From Pseudomonas putida (lineage in GTDB: Bacteria > Pseudomonadota > Gammaproteobacteria > Pseudomonadales > Pseudomonadaceae), in assembly GCF_022627325.1 (NCBI RefSeq), contig NZ_JAETZZ010000004.1, positions 1-64,000 of the forward strand: a stretch of DNA of 64,000 bases, written 5' to 3'. Both the position numbers and the translations under genes were made by a program. This document shows positions 26,985 to 36,498 of this stretch, one piece after another. How positions within the stretch are numbered: the stretch's first letter is position 1; each line of letters opens with the position of its first letter. The notes under the pieces are model-generated. The model did not search any database. It worked only from the letters and a program-made list of their open reading frames with translations, and was not told where the DNA came from.

Positions 26985-27929
26985 ATGAGTAAAAAGCGTT
27001 ACCCCAGACTGTTTGGCATATTGCCCTTTTTAGGCATGCTTTTACTCAGCGGGTGCAACTGGACCCTGCTCGACCCGAAAGGTCAGGTCGGCATTGAGCA
27101 AAAGAACCTCATCCTCATCGCTACCGGCCTGATGCTGCTGGTGGTGATCCCGGTCATCATCATGACCGTGGCGTTCGCCTGGAAGTACCGTGCTTCCAAC
27201 AAGGCGGCCACCTACACCCCAGATTGGTCGCACTCGACCAAGATCGAGGCTGCGGTGTGGATCATCCCGATCCTGATCATCATTGCCCTGGGTTATGTCA
27301 CCTACAAGTCCACCCACAAGCTGGACCCCTACCGTCCACTGGATTCGGACGTGAAGCCGATTCAGATCGACGTGGTCGCACTGGACTGGAAGTGGCTGTT
27401 CATCTACCCGGAACAAGGCATCGCCACGGTCAACAAGATCGTCTTCCCGGCTAACACCCCGGTCAACTTCCGCGTCACCTCCGACGCCGTGATGAACTCG
27501 TTCTTCATCCCGGGCCTGGGCGGTCAGATCTACGCCATGGCCGGCATGACCACCAAGCTGCACCTGATCGCCAACGAAAACGGCGTGTTTGACGGTATCA
27601 GCGCCAACTACAGCGGTGCTGGCTTCACCGGCATGAAATTCAAGGCCACTGCAACCTCCCAGGAAGACTTCGACAAGTGGGTCGCCGAGGTCAAGCAGTC
27701 GCCGAAGAAGCTGGACAAGGCCGAATACGACGCCTTGGCCAAACCAAGCGAAAACAACCCAGTCGCGCTGTATAGCGAGGCCTCGCCTGACCAGTTCCAG
27801 ATCATCGTCGACAAGTACGAAGGCATGAACCGCGGTCGTCCGAGCCACGAAGAAGCAGGCAGCAAAGATCTGGCCACTACCAAGGGTGTGGAATCGAGTA
27901 TGCAACCAGCTGCCGGTGCAGAGGAGTAA
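26985..27929 (+). CDS. cyoA: Cytochrome bo3 ubiquinol oxidase subunit II
   Basis: A 314-residue lipoprotein: signal with lipobox LLLSGC, two transmembrane helices, then a periplasmic cupredoxin-fold domain that lacks the CuA ligands, as expected for a quinol oxidase. Segments [17 protein letters not shown] and [23 protein letters not shown] are typical. It is the first gene of cyoABCDE. Subunit II helps form the quinol site and supports the proton-pumping core. The gap to cyoB is 3 nt. Confidence 0.96.
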   Translation: MSKKRYPRLFGILPFLGMLLLSGCNWTLLDPKGQVGIEQKNLILIATGLMLLVVIPVIIMTVAFAWKYRASNKAATYTPDWSHSTKIEAAVWIIPILIIIALGYVTYKSTHKLDPYRPLDSDVKPIQIDVVALDWKWLFIYPEQGIATVNKIVFPANTPVNFRVTSDAVMNSFFIPGLGGQIYAMAGMTTKLHLIANENGVFDGISANYSGAGFTGMKFKATATSQEDFDKWVAEVKQSPKKLDKAEYDALAKPSENNPVALYSEASPDQFQIIVDKYEGMNRGRPSHEEAGSKDLATTKGVESSMQPAAGAEE

Positions 27930-27932
27930 GAG

Positions 27933-29951
27933 ATGTTCGGTAAATTAAGCCTGGAGGCGATACCCTATCACGAGCCGATAGTCATGGTGACGCTTGCCAT
28001 GATCGCGCTCGGTGGTATCGCTGTCGTCGGTCTTATCACCTATTTCCGCAAGTGGACCTACTTGTGGACCGAGTGGCTGACCACGGTCGACCACAAGAAA
28101 ATCGGGGTGATGTACATCATCGTCGCGATGGTCATGCTGCTGCGCGGCTTTGCCGACGCCATCATGATGCGTACCCAGCTGGCTGCTGCTACCGGCGGCT
28201 CCGAAGGCTACCTGCCGCCTGAACACTATGACCAGATCTTCACCGCTCACGGTGTGATCATGATCATCTTCATGGCGATGCCGTTCTTCACCGGCCTGAT
28301 GAACCTGGCGGTTCCTCTGCAGATCGGTGCACGTGACGTTGCCTTCCCGTTCCTGAACTCCCTGAGCTTCTACCTGCTGCTGGCAGGCGTGCTGCTGGTC
28401 AACATCTCGCTGGGCGTTGGTGAATTCGCCAAGACCGGCTGGGTTGCCTATCCGCCGCTCGCGGGCATTCAGTACAGCCCTGGGGTGGGTGTCGATTACT
28501 ATATCTGGGCGCTACAGCTATCCGGATTGGGTACGACGCTTACCGGTGTGAACTTCCTCGTCACCGTGATGAAGATGCGCGCACCTGGCATGAAACTGAT
28601 GGACATGCCGATCTTCACCTGGACCTGCACCTGGGCCAACGTGCTGATCGTCGCTTCCTTCCCGATCCTGACCGCTGCACTGGCACTGCTGACTGTTGAC
28701 CGTTATCTGGACTTCCACATCTTCACCAACGAGCTTGGTGGGAACCCGATGATGTACGTCAACCTGTTCTGGGCGTGGGGTCACCCTGAGGTTTACATCC
28801 TGATCCTGCCGGCCTTCGGCGTGTTCTCGGAAGTGACTTCGACCTTCTCCGGCAAGCGTCTGTTCGGCCACCACTCGATGATCTACGCATCGGGCGCGAT
28901 CGCCATCCTGGGCTTCGCCGTATGGCTGCACCACTTCTTCACCATGGGTGCCGGCGCCAGCGTCAACACCTTCTTCGGCCTGGCGACGATGCTGATCTCC
29001 ATTCCGACCGGTGTGAAGTTGTTCAACTGGCTGTTCACCATGTACCAGGGCCGTGTGCGCTTCACCGCACCGATGATGTGGACCCTGGGCTTCATGATCA
29101 CCTTCTCCATCGGTGGCATGACCGGCGTTCTGCTGGCTGTTCCAGGTGCTGACTTCGTGCTGCACAACAGCCTGTTCGTGATCGCCCACTTCCACAACGT
29201 GATCATCGGTGGTGCGGTATTCGGCTACATTGCCGGCTTCGCCTTCTGGTTCCCGAAAGCCTTCGGCTTCACCCTGAACGAGAAGTGGGGCAAAGCTGCC
29301 TTCTGGTTCTGGATCTCGGGCTTCTACGTAGCGTTCATGCCGCTGTACGCCCTGGGCTTCATGGGCATGACCCGTCGTCTGAACCACTCCGACAACCCGC
29401 TGTGGGAACCCTACCTGTACGTTGCCGTCGCCGGCGCCGTGCTGATCCTGTTCGGTATCGCTTGCCAGCTGATCCAGATCTACGTTTCGGTCCGCGACCG
29501 CAACCAGAACCTGGACGTGACCGGCGACCCATGGGGCGGCCGTACCCTGGAATGGTCGACTTCGTCGCCACCTCCGTTCTACAACTTCGCTCACATGCCT
29601 GAGAAAGTTGGTCTGGACTGCTGGCACGAAGCCAAGGAAGCCGGTGTTGCGTACAAGGCTCCGGCCAAGTACGAAGCCATCCACATGCCGAGCAACACTG
29701 CTACCGGCTTGTTCATGGGCCTGTTCCTGACCGTCTTCGGCTTCGCCTTCATCTGGCACATCTGGTGGCTGGTGGGTGCGAGCCTGGTTGCGACCATCGC
29801 TGTCTTCGTTCGCCACGCTGCGCGTGACGACCAGGGCTACATGGTTCCGGCCGAAGAAGTGGCGCGCATCGAAGGCGAGCGCATGAAAGCGCTGGCCAAA
29901 GCAGGTGCTCTGCCTGCCGGCGCACGTGTCGAATCGTTTGAGCGGGTGTAA
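27933..29951 (+). CDS. cyoB: Cytochrome bo3 ubiquinol oxidase subunit I
   Basis: The 672-residue catalytic subunit with about 15 membrane helices. The CuB His-Tyr site is in [15 protein letters not shown], further CuB His residues are in WLHHFFTMG, and the haem b/o ligands are in [11 protein letters not shown]. It holds haem b, haem o3 and CuB and reduces O2 to water while pumping protons. The gene is coupled to cyoA and cyoC with gaps of 3 nt on each side. Confidence 0.97.
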   Translation: MFGKLSLEAIPYHEPIVMVTLAMIALGGIAVVGLITYFRKWTYLWTEWLTTVDHKKIGVMYIIVAMVMLLRGFADAIMMRTQLAAATGGSEGYLPPEHYDQIFTAHGVIMIIFMAMPFFTGLMNLAVPLQIGARDVAFPFLNSLSFYLLLAGVLLVNISLGVGEFAKTGWVAYPPLAGIQYSPGVGVDYYIWALQLSGLGTTLTGVNFLVTVMKMRAPGMKLMDMPIFTWTCTWANVLIVASFPILTAALALLTVDRYLDFHIFTNELGGNPMMYVNLFWAWGHPEVYILILPAFGVFSEVTSTFSGKRLFGHHSMIYASGAIAILGFAVWLHHFFTMGAGASVNTFFGLATMLISIPTGVKLFNWLFTMYQGRVRFTAPMMWTLGFMITFSIGGMTGVLLAVPGADFVLHNSLFVIAHFHNVIIGGAVFGYIAGFAFWFPKAFGFTLNEKWGKAAFWFWISGFYVAFMPLYALGFMGMTRRLNHSDNPLWEPYLYVAVAGAVLILFGIACQLIQIYVSVRDRNQNLDVTGDPWGGRTLEWSTSSPPPFYNFAHMPEKVGLDCWHEAKEAGVAYKAPAKYEAIHMPSNTATGLFMGLFLTVFGFAFIWHIWWLVGASLVATIAVFVRHAARDDQGYMVPAEEVARIEGERMKALAKAGALPAGARVESFERV

Positions 29952-29954
29952 TCA

Positions 29955-30578
29955 ATGTCCAGTCAAGTAATCCACGGCGATGCTCATGGTCACGACCATG
30001 GGCACGACGATCACCACCACGACTCGGGCCAGATGACCGTACTCGGTTTCTGGCTGTACCTGATGACCGACTGCATCCTGTTTGCGTCGCTCTTCGCCAC
30101 CTACGCGGTGCTGTCCGGCAGTTTTGCCGGCGGCCCGTCGGGTCATGACATCTTCCAGCTCGATTTCGTAGCTGTAGAAACACTGTTCCTGCTGCTGTCC
30201 TCGATCACCTTCGGCTTCGCCATGCTGAAGATGTTCGACGGCAAGAAAGCAGGCGTGCTGGGCTGGTTGGCAGTGACCTTCCTGTTCGGTGCTGCGTTCA
30301 TCGCGATGGAAATCTACGAGTTCCATCACCTGATCGTTGAGGGCTACGGCCCGCAGCGCAGTGGCTTCCTGTCGGGCTTCTTCGCCCTGGTAGGCACCCA
30401 CGGCCTGCACGTGACCGCCGGCCTGATCTGGATGGCAATCATGATGTACCAGATCAACAAGCACGGCATCACGCCGACCGCCAAGACCCGCATGAGCTGC
30501 CTGAGCCTGTTCTGGCACTTCCTGGACGTGGTCTGGATCTGCGTATTCACCGTCGTCTACCTGCTGGGGGTTCTGTAA
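29955..30578 (+). CDS. cyoC: Cytochrome bo3 ubiquinol oxidase subunit III
   Basis: A 207-residue membrane protein with five helices. It has a His/Asp-rich N-terminus ([19 protein letters not shown]) that could bind metal, and the subunit III motif [14 protein letters not shown] near the C-terminal part. Subunit III stabilises the oxidase and is not catalytic. It overlaps the cyoD start by one base. Confidence 0.96.
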   Translation: MSSQVIHGDAHGHDHGHDDHHHDSGQMTVLGFWLYLMTDCILFASLFATYAVLSGSFAGGPSGHDIFQLDFVAVETLFLLLSSITFGFAMLKMFDGKKAGVLGWLAVTFLFGAAFIAMEIYEFHHLIVEGYGPQRSGFLSGFFALVGTHGLHVTAGLIWMAIMMYQINKHGITPTAKTRMSCLSLFWHFLDVVWICVFTVVYLLGVL

Positions 30579-30910
30579 TGGCTAACGCACACGACACTCA
30601 TCACGAAGGTAACCACGGTAGCGTGAAGTCCTACATGATCGGCTTTGTACTGTCGATCATCCTGACCGCGATCCCGTTCGGCCTGGTGATGTACCCGAGC
30701 CTGCCGAAGAACCTGACCGTCCTGATCGTGGTGGCCATGGCCGTCATCCAGGTGGTAGTGCACCTCGTGTACTTCCTGCACATGGACCGCTCGAAAGAGC
30801 AGCGTTCCAACGTGTCGACGTTCCTGTTCACCACCATGGTGATTGCACTGCTGGTCGGCCTGTCGCTGTGGATCATGTTCAGCATCCACTACGAAATGAT
30901 GGCCAAGTGA
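30578..30910 (+). CDS. cyoD: Cytochrome bo3 ubiquinol oxidase subunit IV
   Basis: A 110-residue protein with three transmembrane helices and the usual subunit IV features (VVVHLVYFLHMDRSKEQR). It assists assembly of the CuB site. It lies fourth in cyoABCDE; the stop precedes cyoE by 11 nt. Confidence 0.95.
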   Translation: MANAHDTHHEGNHGSVKSYMIGFVLSIILTAIPFGLVMYPSLPKNLTVLIVVAMAVIQVVVHLVYFLHMDRSKEQRSNVSTFLFTTMVIALLVGLSLWIMFSIHYEMMAK

Positions 30911-30921
30911 GGTAAGACTGC

Positions 30922-31809
30922 ATGTCCGTTAAGCACTTTATCCAAATCACCAAACCGGGGATCATTTTCGGTAACGTGCTTTCCGTGGCAGGCGGTTTCT
31001 TCCTTGCCTCGAAGGGCCATGTAGACTTCGCCCTGTTCCTGGCGGTGGTAATAGGTACGTCCCTGGTGGTTGCGTCCGGTTGCGTGTTCAACAACTGCAT
31101 CGACCGCGACATCGATATCAAGATGGAACGCACCAAGAACCGCGTCATGGTCCAGGGCGGCATGTCGCTGACCCTCGCGCTGGTCTACGCCACCCTCCTC
31201 GGGGTGGCGGGCTTCAGCCTGCTGTATGTCCAGGCCAACCCGCTGTCGGCGTTCTGCGCGCTGATCGGGTTCATCGTCTACGTCGGTTTCTACAGCCTCT
31301 GGCTGAAGCGCAAATCGGTGCACGGCACCTTGGTCGGCAGCCTGTCCGGTGCCATGCCTCCGGTGATCGGCTACTGCGCCGTCAGCAACAGCTTCGACCT
31401 GGCGGCAGTGACCCTGCTGGTGATGTTCAGCCTGTGGCAGATGCCGCACAGCTTCGCGATCGCCATCTTCCGCTTCAAGGATTACAGCGCTGCCAACATT
31501 CCGGTCCTGCCGGTGGCGCGCGGTATTCTTGCGGCCAAGAAGCAGATCGTGCTGTACGTGCTGGCCTTCGTGCTCGCTACCCTGATGCTCACCCTCGGCG
31601 GTTACGCCGGCCTCGGCTACCTGGCCGTGGCAGCAGCCATGGGCCTGTACTGGCTGTACATGGCCTGGGGTGGTTACAAGGCCGAGGACGACAGCAAGTG
31701 GGCCCGCAAGGTATTTGGCTTCTCCATCCTCACCGTCACCGCCCTGAGCGTGATGATGTCGGTGGACAGCCAGACTGCCGCGGACGTGCTGATGACCTAC
31801 GCGCGCTGA
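30922..31809 (+). CDS. cyoE: Protohaem IX farnesyltransferase (haem o synthase)
   Basis: A 295-residue UbiA-family prenyltransferase with eight or nine membrane helices. The first Asp-rich motif is [18 protein letters not shown]. It adds farnesyl to haem b to make the haem o needed by CyoB. It is the last gene of the operon, followed by a strong terminator at 31831. Confidence 0.96.
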   Translation: MSVKHFIQITKPGIIFGNVLSVAGGFFLASKGHVDFALFLAVVIGTSLVVASGCVFNNCIDRDIDIKMERTKNRVMVQGGMSLTLALVYATLLGVAGFSLLYVQANPLSAFCALIGFIVYVGFYSLWLKRKSVHGTLVGSLSGAMPPVIGYCAVSNSFDLAAVTLLVMFSLWQMPHSFAIAIFRFKDYSAANIPVLPVARGILAAKKQIVLYVLAFVLATLMLTLGGYAGLGYLAVAAAMGLYWLYMAWGGYKAEDDSKWARKVFGFSILTVTALSVMMSVDSQTAADVLMTYAR

Positions 31810-31830
31810 TACAGTCGCCTGCAACATCAA

Positions 31831-31860
31831 AAACCCTGGCCTTGGTGCCAGGGTTTTTTT
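31831..31860 (+). terminator. Rho-independent terminator of the cyo operon
   Basis: Stem AAACCCTGGC/GCCAGGGTTT with a 6-nt loop followed by T residues, 21 nt after the cyoE stop. The remaining 31861-32107 holds no gene and should contain the alaC promoter. Confidence 0.9.
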
Positions 31861-32107
31861 ATGGGTGTCAGTCAGTGCTGGCCTCTTTGGGGGGCAAACG
31901 GCAACCGTGTGAGTGGCTTTAGCTTGGAAGAGGGCAGTGCAAACAATGAAATCCTGGTAATTCAAAGAATAAGCCTGAAAAGTTCTAAGTAATCAGGAAA
32001 TTATCCTTTACACATACGCCTGCTCGGCACTATCTTCTGAATCAGGCCGCCGCAGCGGCCAGCGTCGCTCGGACGGTTCCGGGCGCTTACGTTTCGTAGA
32101 GGAAACC

Positions 32108-33316
32108 ATGGCCGACCAAGGTTCGCCGCGCCGCTTCGCGCGCATCGATCGTCTCCCCCCGTATGTCTTCAACATCACTGCCGAGCTCAAGATGGCTGCC
32201 CGCCGCCGTGGTGAGGACATCATCGACCTGAGCATGGGCAACCCTGATGGCGCGACGCCGCCGCACATCGTCGAGAAGCTGGTACAGGTTGCCCAGCGTG
32301 AAGACACCCACGGCTATTCCACCTCTCGCGGCATCCCGCGCCTGCGTCGGGCGATTTCCAACTGGTACAAGCAGCGCTACGAGGTCGACATCGACCCGGA
32401 CAGCGAAGCCATCGTCACCATCGGCTCCAAGGAGGGCCTGGCCCACCTGATGCTCGCCACGCTCGATCAAGGCGACACGGTGCTGGTGCCCAACCCGAGC
32501 TACCCGATCCACATCTACGGCGCAGTGATCGCCGGTGCCCAGGTGCGTTCGGTACCGCTGGTGCCCGGTGTCGACTTCTTCAACGAGCTGGAGCGGGCGA
32601 TCCGCGAGTCCATCCCCAAGCCGAAGATGATGATCCTGGGCTTCCCGTCCAACCCTACTGCCCAGTGCGTAGAGCTGGACTTCTTCGAGCGCGTGGTGGC
32701 CTTGGCCAAGCAGTACGACGTGCTGGTGGTGCACGACCTGGCCTACGCCGATATCGTCTACGACGGCTGGAAGGCGCCCTCGATCATGCAGGTGCCGGGG
32801 GCCAAGGACATTGCGGTGGAATTCTTCACCTTGTCCAAGAGCTACAACATGGCTGGCTGGCGGATCGGCTTCATGGTGGGCAACCCTGAGTTGGTCAGCG
32901 CCCTGGCGCGGATCAAGAGCTACCACGACTACGGCACCTTCACCCCGCTGCAGGTGGCGGCCATCGCCGCGCTGGAAGGCGACCAGCAATGCGTGCGCGA
33001 CATCGCCGAACAGTACCGCCAGCGCCGCAACCTGCTGGTCAAAGGCCTGCACGAGCTGGGCTGGATGGTCGAGAACCCCAAGGCGTCGATGTATGTCTGG
33101 GCCAAGATCCCCGAGCAGTACGCCCACCTGGGGTCGCTGGAGTTTGCCAAGAAGCTGCTGGCTGAAGCCAAGGTGTGTGTCTCGCCGGGTATCGGTTTTG
33201 GCGATTACGGTGATGACCACGTGCGCTTCGCCCTGATCGAGAACCAGGACCGGATTCGCCAGGCGATCCGGGGCATCCGGCAGATGTTCCGGGCTGATGG
33301 CCTGAGCCGCAAATAG
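32108..33316 (+). CDS. alaC: Alanine transaminase AlaC-type (class I/II aminotransferase)
   Basis: A 402-residue PLP enzyme of fold type I. Motifs: [14 protein letters not shown] near the N-terminus, [11 protein letters not shown], the FPSNPTAQC segment, VHDLAYADI, and the PLP-binding Lys in [13 protein letters not shown], with Arg near the C-terminus for the substrate carboxylate. AlaC makes alanine from pyruvate and glutamate. RBS AGAGGAAACC precedes the ATG. It appears monocistronic, with a GC-rich hairpin after the stop. Confidence 0.9.
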   Translation: MADQGSPRRFARIDRLPPYVFNITAELKMAARRRGEDIIDLSMGNPDGATPPHIVEKLVQVAQREDTHGYSTSRGIPRLRRAISNWYKQRYEVDIDPDSEAIVTIGSKEGLAHLMLATLDQGDTVLVPNPSYPIHIYGAVIAGAQVRSVPLVPGVDFFNELERAIRESIPKPKMMILGFPSNPTAQCVELDFFERVVALAKQYDVLVVHDLAYADIVYDGWKAPSIMQVPGAKDIAVEFFTLSKSYNMAGWRIGFMVGNPELVSALARIKSYHDYGTFTPLQVAAIAALEGDQQCVRDIAEQYRQRRNLLVKGLHELGWMVENPKASMYVWAKIPEQYAHLGSLEFAKKLLAEAKVCVSPGIGFGDYGDDHVRFALIENQDRIRQAIRGIRQMFRADGLSRK

Positions 33317-33323
33317 CGCAGTT

Positions 33324-33348
33324 TCAGGGGCCGCGATGCGGCCCCTGA
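33324..33348 (+). terminator. GC-rich hairpin after alaC
   Basis: TCAGGGGCCGC/GCGGCCCCTGA, 11 bp with a GAT loop. The T-tract is weak (TGTTTG). It resembles a degenerate REP hairpin and may act as a transcript end. Confidence 0.55.
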
Positions 33349-33469
33349 TGTTTGCCGGATCGGCGGCAAACTATTTTTCATTGCCCCTCTTCTCAGCCGA
33401 CCTGGCTTCGATTACAAATGGCGCCGCGGGCCAGCCCCGATAACAATAACCTTCCCCTTCCGTGCCATC

Positions 33470-33853
33470 ATGTCCGAATACAACCCTTGCCTTGACTGCG
33501 GCGCCTGCTGCGGGTACTTCCGTGTGTCCTTCTTCTGGGGCGAATGCCAGTCAGCCGGTGGCCTTGTGCCCGATGACCTGGTGGTGCAGATCAACCCAAC
33601 CCGGGTAGCCATGATCGGCACCGATGCCAAGCCCTGCCGTTGCGTCAGCCTCAAGGGCGAAATCGGCAGCGAAGTGGCGTGCACCATCTACGCCAACCGT
33701 TCCAGCCCTTGCCGTGAGTTTGAAGCATCGTGGGAGGGCGGCGTGCACAACCCCAGTTGCGACGATGCACGTGCTGCTTATGGCTTGCCACCGCTGACGC
33801 CACCGGGGGCCAATGAGCCGCATTGGCCGGATGATGGGGCCGAGGTGGCTTGA
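33470..33853 (+). CDS. YkgJ-family cysteine-cluster protein (short form)
   Basis: A 127-residue protein starting MSEYNPCLDCGACCGYFRVSF, with the CxxCxxCC cluster at residues 7-14 and later Cys in CRCVSLKGEIGSEVACTIY, RSSPCREFE and NPSCDDA. It belongs to the same putative metal-binding family as the 3700-4434 product but is about half the length. Start and family length agree. A perfect hairpin follows the stop. Confidence 0.85.
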   Translation: MSEYNPCLDCGACCGYFRVSFFWGECQSAGGLVPDDLVVQINPTRVAMIGTDAKPCRCVSLKGEIGSEVACTIYANRSSPCREFEASWEGGVHNPSCDDARAAYGLPPLTPPGANEPHWPDDGAEVA

Positions 33854-33864
33854 GCCCTTTGCGG

Positions 33865-33892
33865 CGGCCTGCGGCGTAACTGCCGCAGGCCG
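33865..33892 (+). terminator. Stem-loop after the short YkgJ-type gene
   Basis: Perfect 11-bp stem CGGCCTGCGGC/GCCGCAGGCCG with loop GTAACT. Only TTGT follows, so termination strength is uncertain. Confidence 0.6.
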
Positions 33893-33896
33893 TTGT

Positions 33897-33985
33897 AAGA
33901 AGTTTCTGAATCTGAAACCAAATGCTTCAGAAAGACGGGCTTGGCGAATTATCTTACGAGCCCTGTCGGATGCCGTCTGATAGGC
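33897..33985 (+). promoter_or_regulatory. Conserved upstream block of C4-type module 2
   Basis: Counterpart of 2771-2860: TTCTGAATCTGAAACCA, ATGCTTCA, GAATTATCTTAC, and the 21-bp imperfect inverted repeat CTGTCGGATGCCGTCTGATAG at 33963-33983. Conservation of a non-coding block between two loci 31 kb apart marks it as a regulatory unit. Confidence 0.55.
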
Positions 33986-34039
33986 AAGCCTGTACCTCAT
34001 AGGTAACTTTTCGCGGTCGCTGTGGTTTTGCGACCGGGT

Positions 34040-34205
34040 GTGAGAAGCCTGTAGTTTGAGATCGCTTGCCAGATATGGCAGCTGTGCGCGTGCAGGCTTC
34101 GGTCTGGCCGTGGTGATCTCGGACACGGTCTTCTCACCTCGCGCATGGCTGCCACCCAATCTGTGAGAAGGATGTGAGTGGTTGCTTCTGAAGCCTCTAC
34201 CGAGA
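34040..34205 (+). promoter_or_regulatory. a1/b1 and a2/b2 target segments of C4-type module 2
   Basis: a1 GTGAGAAG (34040-34047), b1 GAGATC (34058-34063), a2 GTGAGAAG (34163-34170) and b2 CCGAGA (34200-34205), the last adjoining the purine-rich ribosome site of the 34215 gene. They are complementary to a' CTTCTCAC (34130-34137) and to overlapping parts of b' GATCTCGG (34115-34122). Confidence 0.7.
34077..34153 (+). ncRNA. C4-like antisense RNA, copy 2
   Basis: Same three-way junction as copy 1. P1: 34077-34090 with 34140-34153 (14 pairs). P2: CAGGC-UUCG-GUCUG (34093-34106). P3: GCCGUG/CACGGU (34107-34112 with 34124-34129). Compared with copy 1, P2 changes G-C to A-U, P3 changes C-G to U-A, and P1 exchanges G-U for G-C, all keeping the pairs. 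b' in the P3 loop is GAUCUCGG; a' is CUUCUCAC. a' is identical to copy 1 but b' is not, so b' would set specificity. Confidence 0.77.
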
Positions 34206-34214
34206 GAAGTGACT

Positions 34215-34469
34215 ATGAAAAAGCTCGTTCCCGATCCCCCCGACAGCTGCCCCATTCCCTACATCACGATAATCGCCGACCTTTCCCTTGAAGACGCCAA
34301 GGCTCACGCCGCCGCGCTCATGGATAGCCTTTCGAGCACCATCGAGCTCTACCTCAGCACCGTGGGCGAAGACCAACGCAGGGTGGTGCTGGACAACATG
34401 GGCATCCTCACCGATCTTCTGCGGGCCCTTTTCAGCCACATGACCACGCTGGAGAGGGAGCATGAGTGA
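34215..34469 (+). CDS. Small protein, DUF6124-like (tentative), first gene of C4-type module 2
   Basis: An 84-residue paralogue of the 3086-3340 product: MKKLVPDPPDSCPIPYITIIADLS... with the same AEDAKAHAAxLMD-type core (EDAKAHAAALMD). No signal or membrane segment. The ribosome site GAGAGAAG is part of the b2 region. It overlaps the next gene by 8 nt, exactly as in module 1. The function is unknown. Confidence 0.8.
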   Translation: MKKLVPDPPDSCPIPYITIIADLSLEDAKAHAAALMDSLSSTIELYLSTVGEDQRRVVLDNMGILTDLLRALFSHMTTLEREHE

Positions 34470-34713
34470 TGACCTCAAAGCGCGAACCACGGCGGGTCGA
34501 GAGACCTTTCTCGGGCTGTATGCCATCCAGCCGGGCGTGCCGCTCGATCACGCGTTTGACGAACTTTCTGTTCTGCTTGGCTGCATTCGGCATTTGAGTG
34601 AGGAAGCGGAGATGGAGGGAAACCTCGTTGCCGGCAGCGCCGCGCGCATCCTGAGTGCCATGGCCAAGGCGCTGATCAATGACATGGAGGTGGGGTTGAA
34701 CCGCGGTGCCTGA
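34462..34713 (+). CDS. DUF3077-like protein, second gene of C4-type module 2
   Basis: An 83-residue paralogue of 3333-3584, with ATG start and GGAGAGGGAG upstream. Identity with the other copy is very high through FDELSVLLGCIRHLSEEAEMEG and AARILSAMAKALINDME. No known activity. The pair of genes and leader has been conserved as one unit at both loci. Confidence 0.8.
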   Translation: MSDDLKARTTAGRETFLGLYAIQPGVPLDHAFDELSVLLGCIRHLSEEAEMEGNLVAGSAARILSAMAKALINDMEVGLNRGA

Positions 34714-34866
34714 AGCGTGTTGGCCAAGGGTGCTGCAGCGCTCTTGAGAGTGGGCGCCGCCCGCGCGGCGCTCAGTCTCCAGCACAGGCTGATACGCCAA
34801 GCATGCCCCAGCCCTCCCACATGACGTTAAACTGTCATCTCCCCAGCAATGGACAGGAGATGCGGC

Positions 34867-35430
34867 GTGACCCCACCCCGAAGTTTCCCCACCGACCTCT
34901 GCCTCGACAGCCCGCGTCTGCAGCTGCGCCCGATGCGCCACGCCGATGCCCAGCAATGGCTGACGATCATGGCCGACCCCGAGGTCATGCGTTACTGGCA
35001 CCATGCCCCCTGGCAGGACCTGGCCGAGGCACAAAGCGCCTTGGCTGCCGACCGGGAGGCCTATGCCAATGGTGACCAGCTCAAGCTGGGCATGTACCGC
35101 CGTGACACTGGCGAGCTGATTGGCATGGTCCAGCTGTTCAACATCGACGACACCTCCCGCCGTGGCGAGATTGGCTACTGCCTGGCCAGCGCGGTGCAGG
35201 GCAGGGGGTACATGGACGAGGCGCTGACCTGCTTCATCGACTACCTCGCCCATACCCTGCACATGCGTCGCCTGGAGGCAGAGATCGACCCCCGCAACAA
35301 TGGTTCGGCACGCACGCTGGAACGTCAGGGTTTCGTCCTTGAAGGCACATTGCGCGCACGCTGGTGCGTGGCGGGTGAGTTGTCCGACTCGGGCATTTAC
35401 GGGTTGTTGCTCGAGCCACCTGTTGCATGA
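34867..35430 (+). CDS. GNAT-family N-acetyltransferase (RimJ/RimL-like)
   Basis: A 187-residue acetyltransferase with the RimJ/RimL-type layout: DSPRLQLRPMRHADAQQW near the N-terminus, acceptor strand GEIGYCLASAVQGRGYMDEAL with the acetyl-CoA P-loop QGRGYM, and the NNGSARTLERQGFVLEGTLR motif. The acceptor, a protein N-terminus or small amine, cannot be told. GTG at 34867 is chosen because AGGAG lies 7 nt upstream; an ATG at 34849 lacks a good site. It overlaps the next gene by 4 nt. Confidence 0.85.
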   Translation: MTPPRSFPTDLCLDSPRLQLRPMRHADAQQWLTIMADPEVMRYWHHAPWQDLAEAQSALAADREAYANGDQLKLGMYRRDTGELIGMVQLFNIDDTSRRGEIGYCLASAVQGRGYMDEALTCFIDYLAHTLHMRRLEAEIDPRNNGSARTLERQGFVLEGTLRARWCVAGELSDSGIYGLLLEPPVA

Positions 35431-35966
35431 CGGCTTTCTACGTCACGTTCAGCCTTGCCCTGTATTTGCTCGGCCTGTGTTTCGATGGCGCGCTGATGAG
35501 CGCCGGCAGGCACATGCCGGCCTTGCAGATGTTGCTGTACGGGCCTTGGGGTGTTCCGTTCGGTCTGTTCCAGTGGTTTGCCAACCCGCTGCTGGCAGTC
35601 GCAGTCCTTGCCCATCGGCGTTTTCGGCGTTTGGCGCTGGTCGCCGGGTTGGCCGCGCTGTACCTGGCGGCGAGCAGTTTTGGCATCGAACGGCTGCCGG
35701 ATAACATCAGCTACGCGTTTCAGGACCGCATTGGCTTTGGTGCGGGTTTTTACCTTTGGCTGGCATCTATCGTGGTGTTCTGCGCCGGGCAGGCATGGCA
35801 TGTCTGGAAGGCGCAAGGCGCACAAGACATGCCGGGTTGGCGCTGGCTGGACGTTGCGTTGATTGCAGCACTGGCACTGGCGGTGTATGCCGCCACGCAA
35901 ATGCCGTCGCTGCGTTTTGTGCCGGGCAAGGTACTGATGCCTCCCGAGCAGCCGCAGGCGTTTTGA
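35427..35966 (+). CDS. Integral membrane protein of unknown function
   Basis: A 179-residue protein with about five hydrophobic segments (roughly residues 5-25, 35-60, 68-88, 105-125, 140-160). No catalytic motif is seen. The ATGA overlap with the acetyltransferase gene indicates coupled translation. I do not recognise the family. Confidence 0.75.
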   Translation: MTAFYVTFSLALYLLGLCFDGALMSAGRHMPALQMLLYGPWGVPFGLFQWFANPLLAVAVLAHRRFRRLALVAGLAALYLAASSFGIERLPDNISYAFQDRIGFGAGFYLWLASIVVFCAGQAWHVWKAQGAQDMPGWRWLDVALIAALALAVYAATQMPSLRFVPGKVLMPPEQPQAF

Positions 35967-35985
35967 AATTGACCAGGAGAGGGTG

Positions 35986-36372
35986 ATGAACAAGCAGTTT
36001 TTGATGGGGTTGGGCTTGGCTTGCTGCATGCCTGTGGCGATGGCCGAGGACAACTCGCCGAGCTACACCCAGTGCATGGACAAGGCTTCCAGTACGGTGG
36101 CGATGAGCAGTTGCATCCAGGCCGAGACCCAGCTGCAGGACGCGCGGTTGAACCGGGCTTACAAACAACTGATGGGCAAGCTCGAGGCGGGGCCTAAGAA
36201 GCGCTTGCGCGATGTTCAGCGCCAGTGGATCGCTTACCGGGATGGCAACTGCAAATTCCACGTGCAAGCCAGCGGCGGCACGATGGCCCAGCTGGAGGGC
36301 GGGATGTGCATGATGGACATGACCCGCGAGCGGGCGGCAGAACTGGAGCGGGTGCTAAGCCCCGGGCAATGA
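35986..36372 (+). CDS. Periplasmic DUF1311 (LprI-like) protein
   Basis: A 128-residue protein with a signal peptide (residues 1-21, CCMPVAMA) and the Cys-containing DUF1311 pattern: YTQCMDKASSTVAMSSCIQAE, LNRAYKQLMGKLE, LRDVQRQWIAYRDGNCKF. Proteins of this family include lysozyme inhibitors (LprI type), but activity here is not proven. The ATG at 35986 follows AGGAGAGGG; the GTG three bases earlier is less likely. Confidence 0.82.
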   Translation: MNKQFLMGLGLACCMPVAMAEDNSPSYTQCMDKASSTVAMSSCIQAETQLQDARLNRAYKQLMGKLEAGPKKRLRDVQRQWIAYRDGNCKFHVQASGGTMAQLEGGMCMMDMTRERAAELERVLSPGQ

Positions 36373-36381
36373 TGTCGCTCC

Positions 36382-36498
36382 TGCGGGCCCCATCGCTGGC
36401 AAGCCAGCACACATGGATTGCGCCGGCTTTTAGAAATGCCTAGAAGCTGACGCGGTCCCTGTGGCCGGCTTGCCGGCGATGGGCCGCAAAGCGGCCCT
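36382..36498. repeat. Pair of inverted REP elements
   Basis: First REP at about 36382-36411 (GGGCCCCATCGCTGGCAAGC); second at 36461-36498 (GTGGCCGGCTTGCCGGCGAT with GGGCCGCAAAGCGGCCC). They face each other between the convergent DUF1311 and mnmH genes, a BIME-like layout that can end both transcripts. Confidence 0.8.

Noticed and set aside
28518..29816. 432-codon minus-strand frame opposite cyoB
   Set aside because: Antisense shadow of a highly conserved gene.
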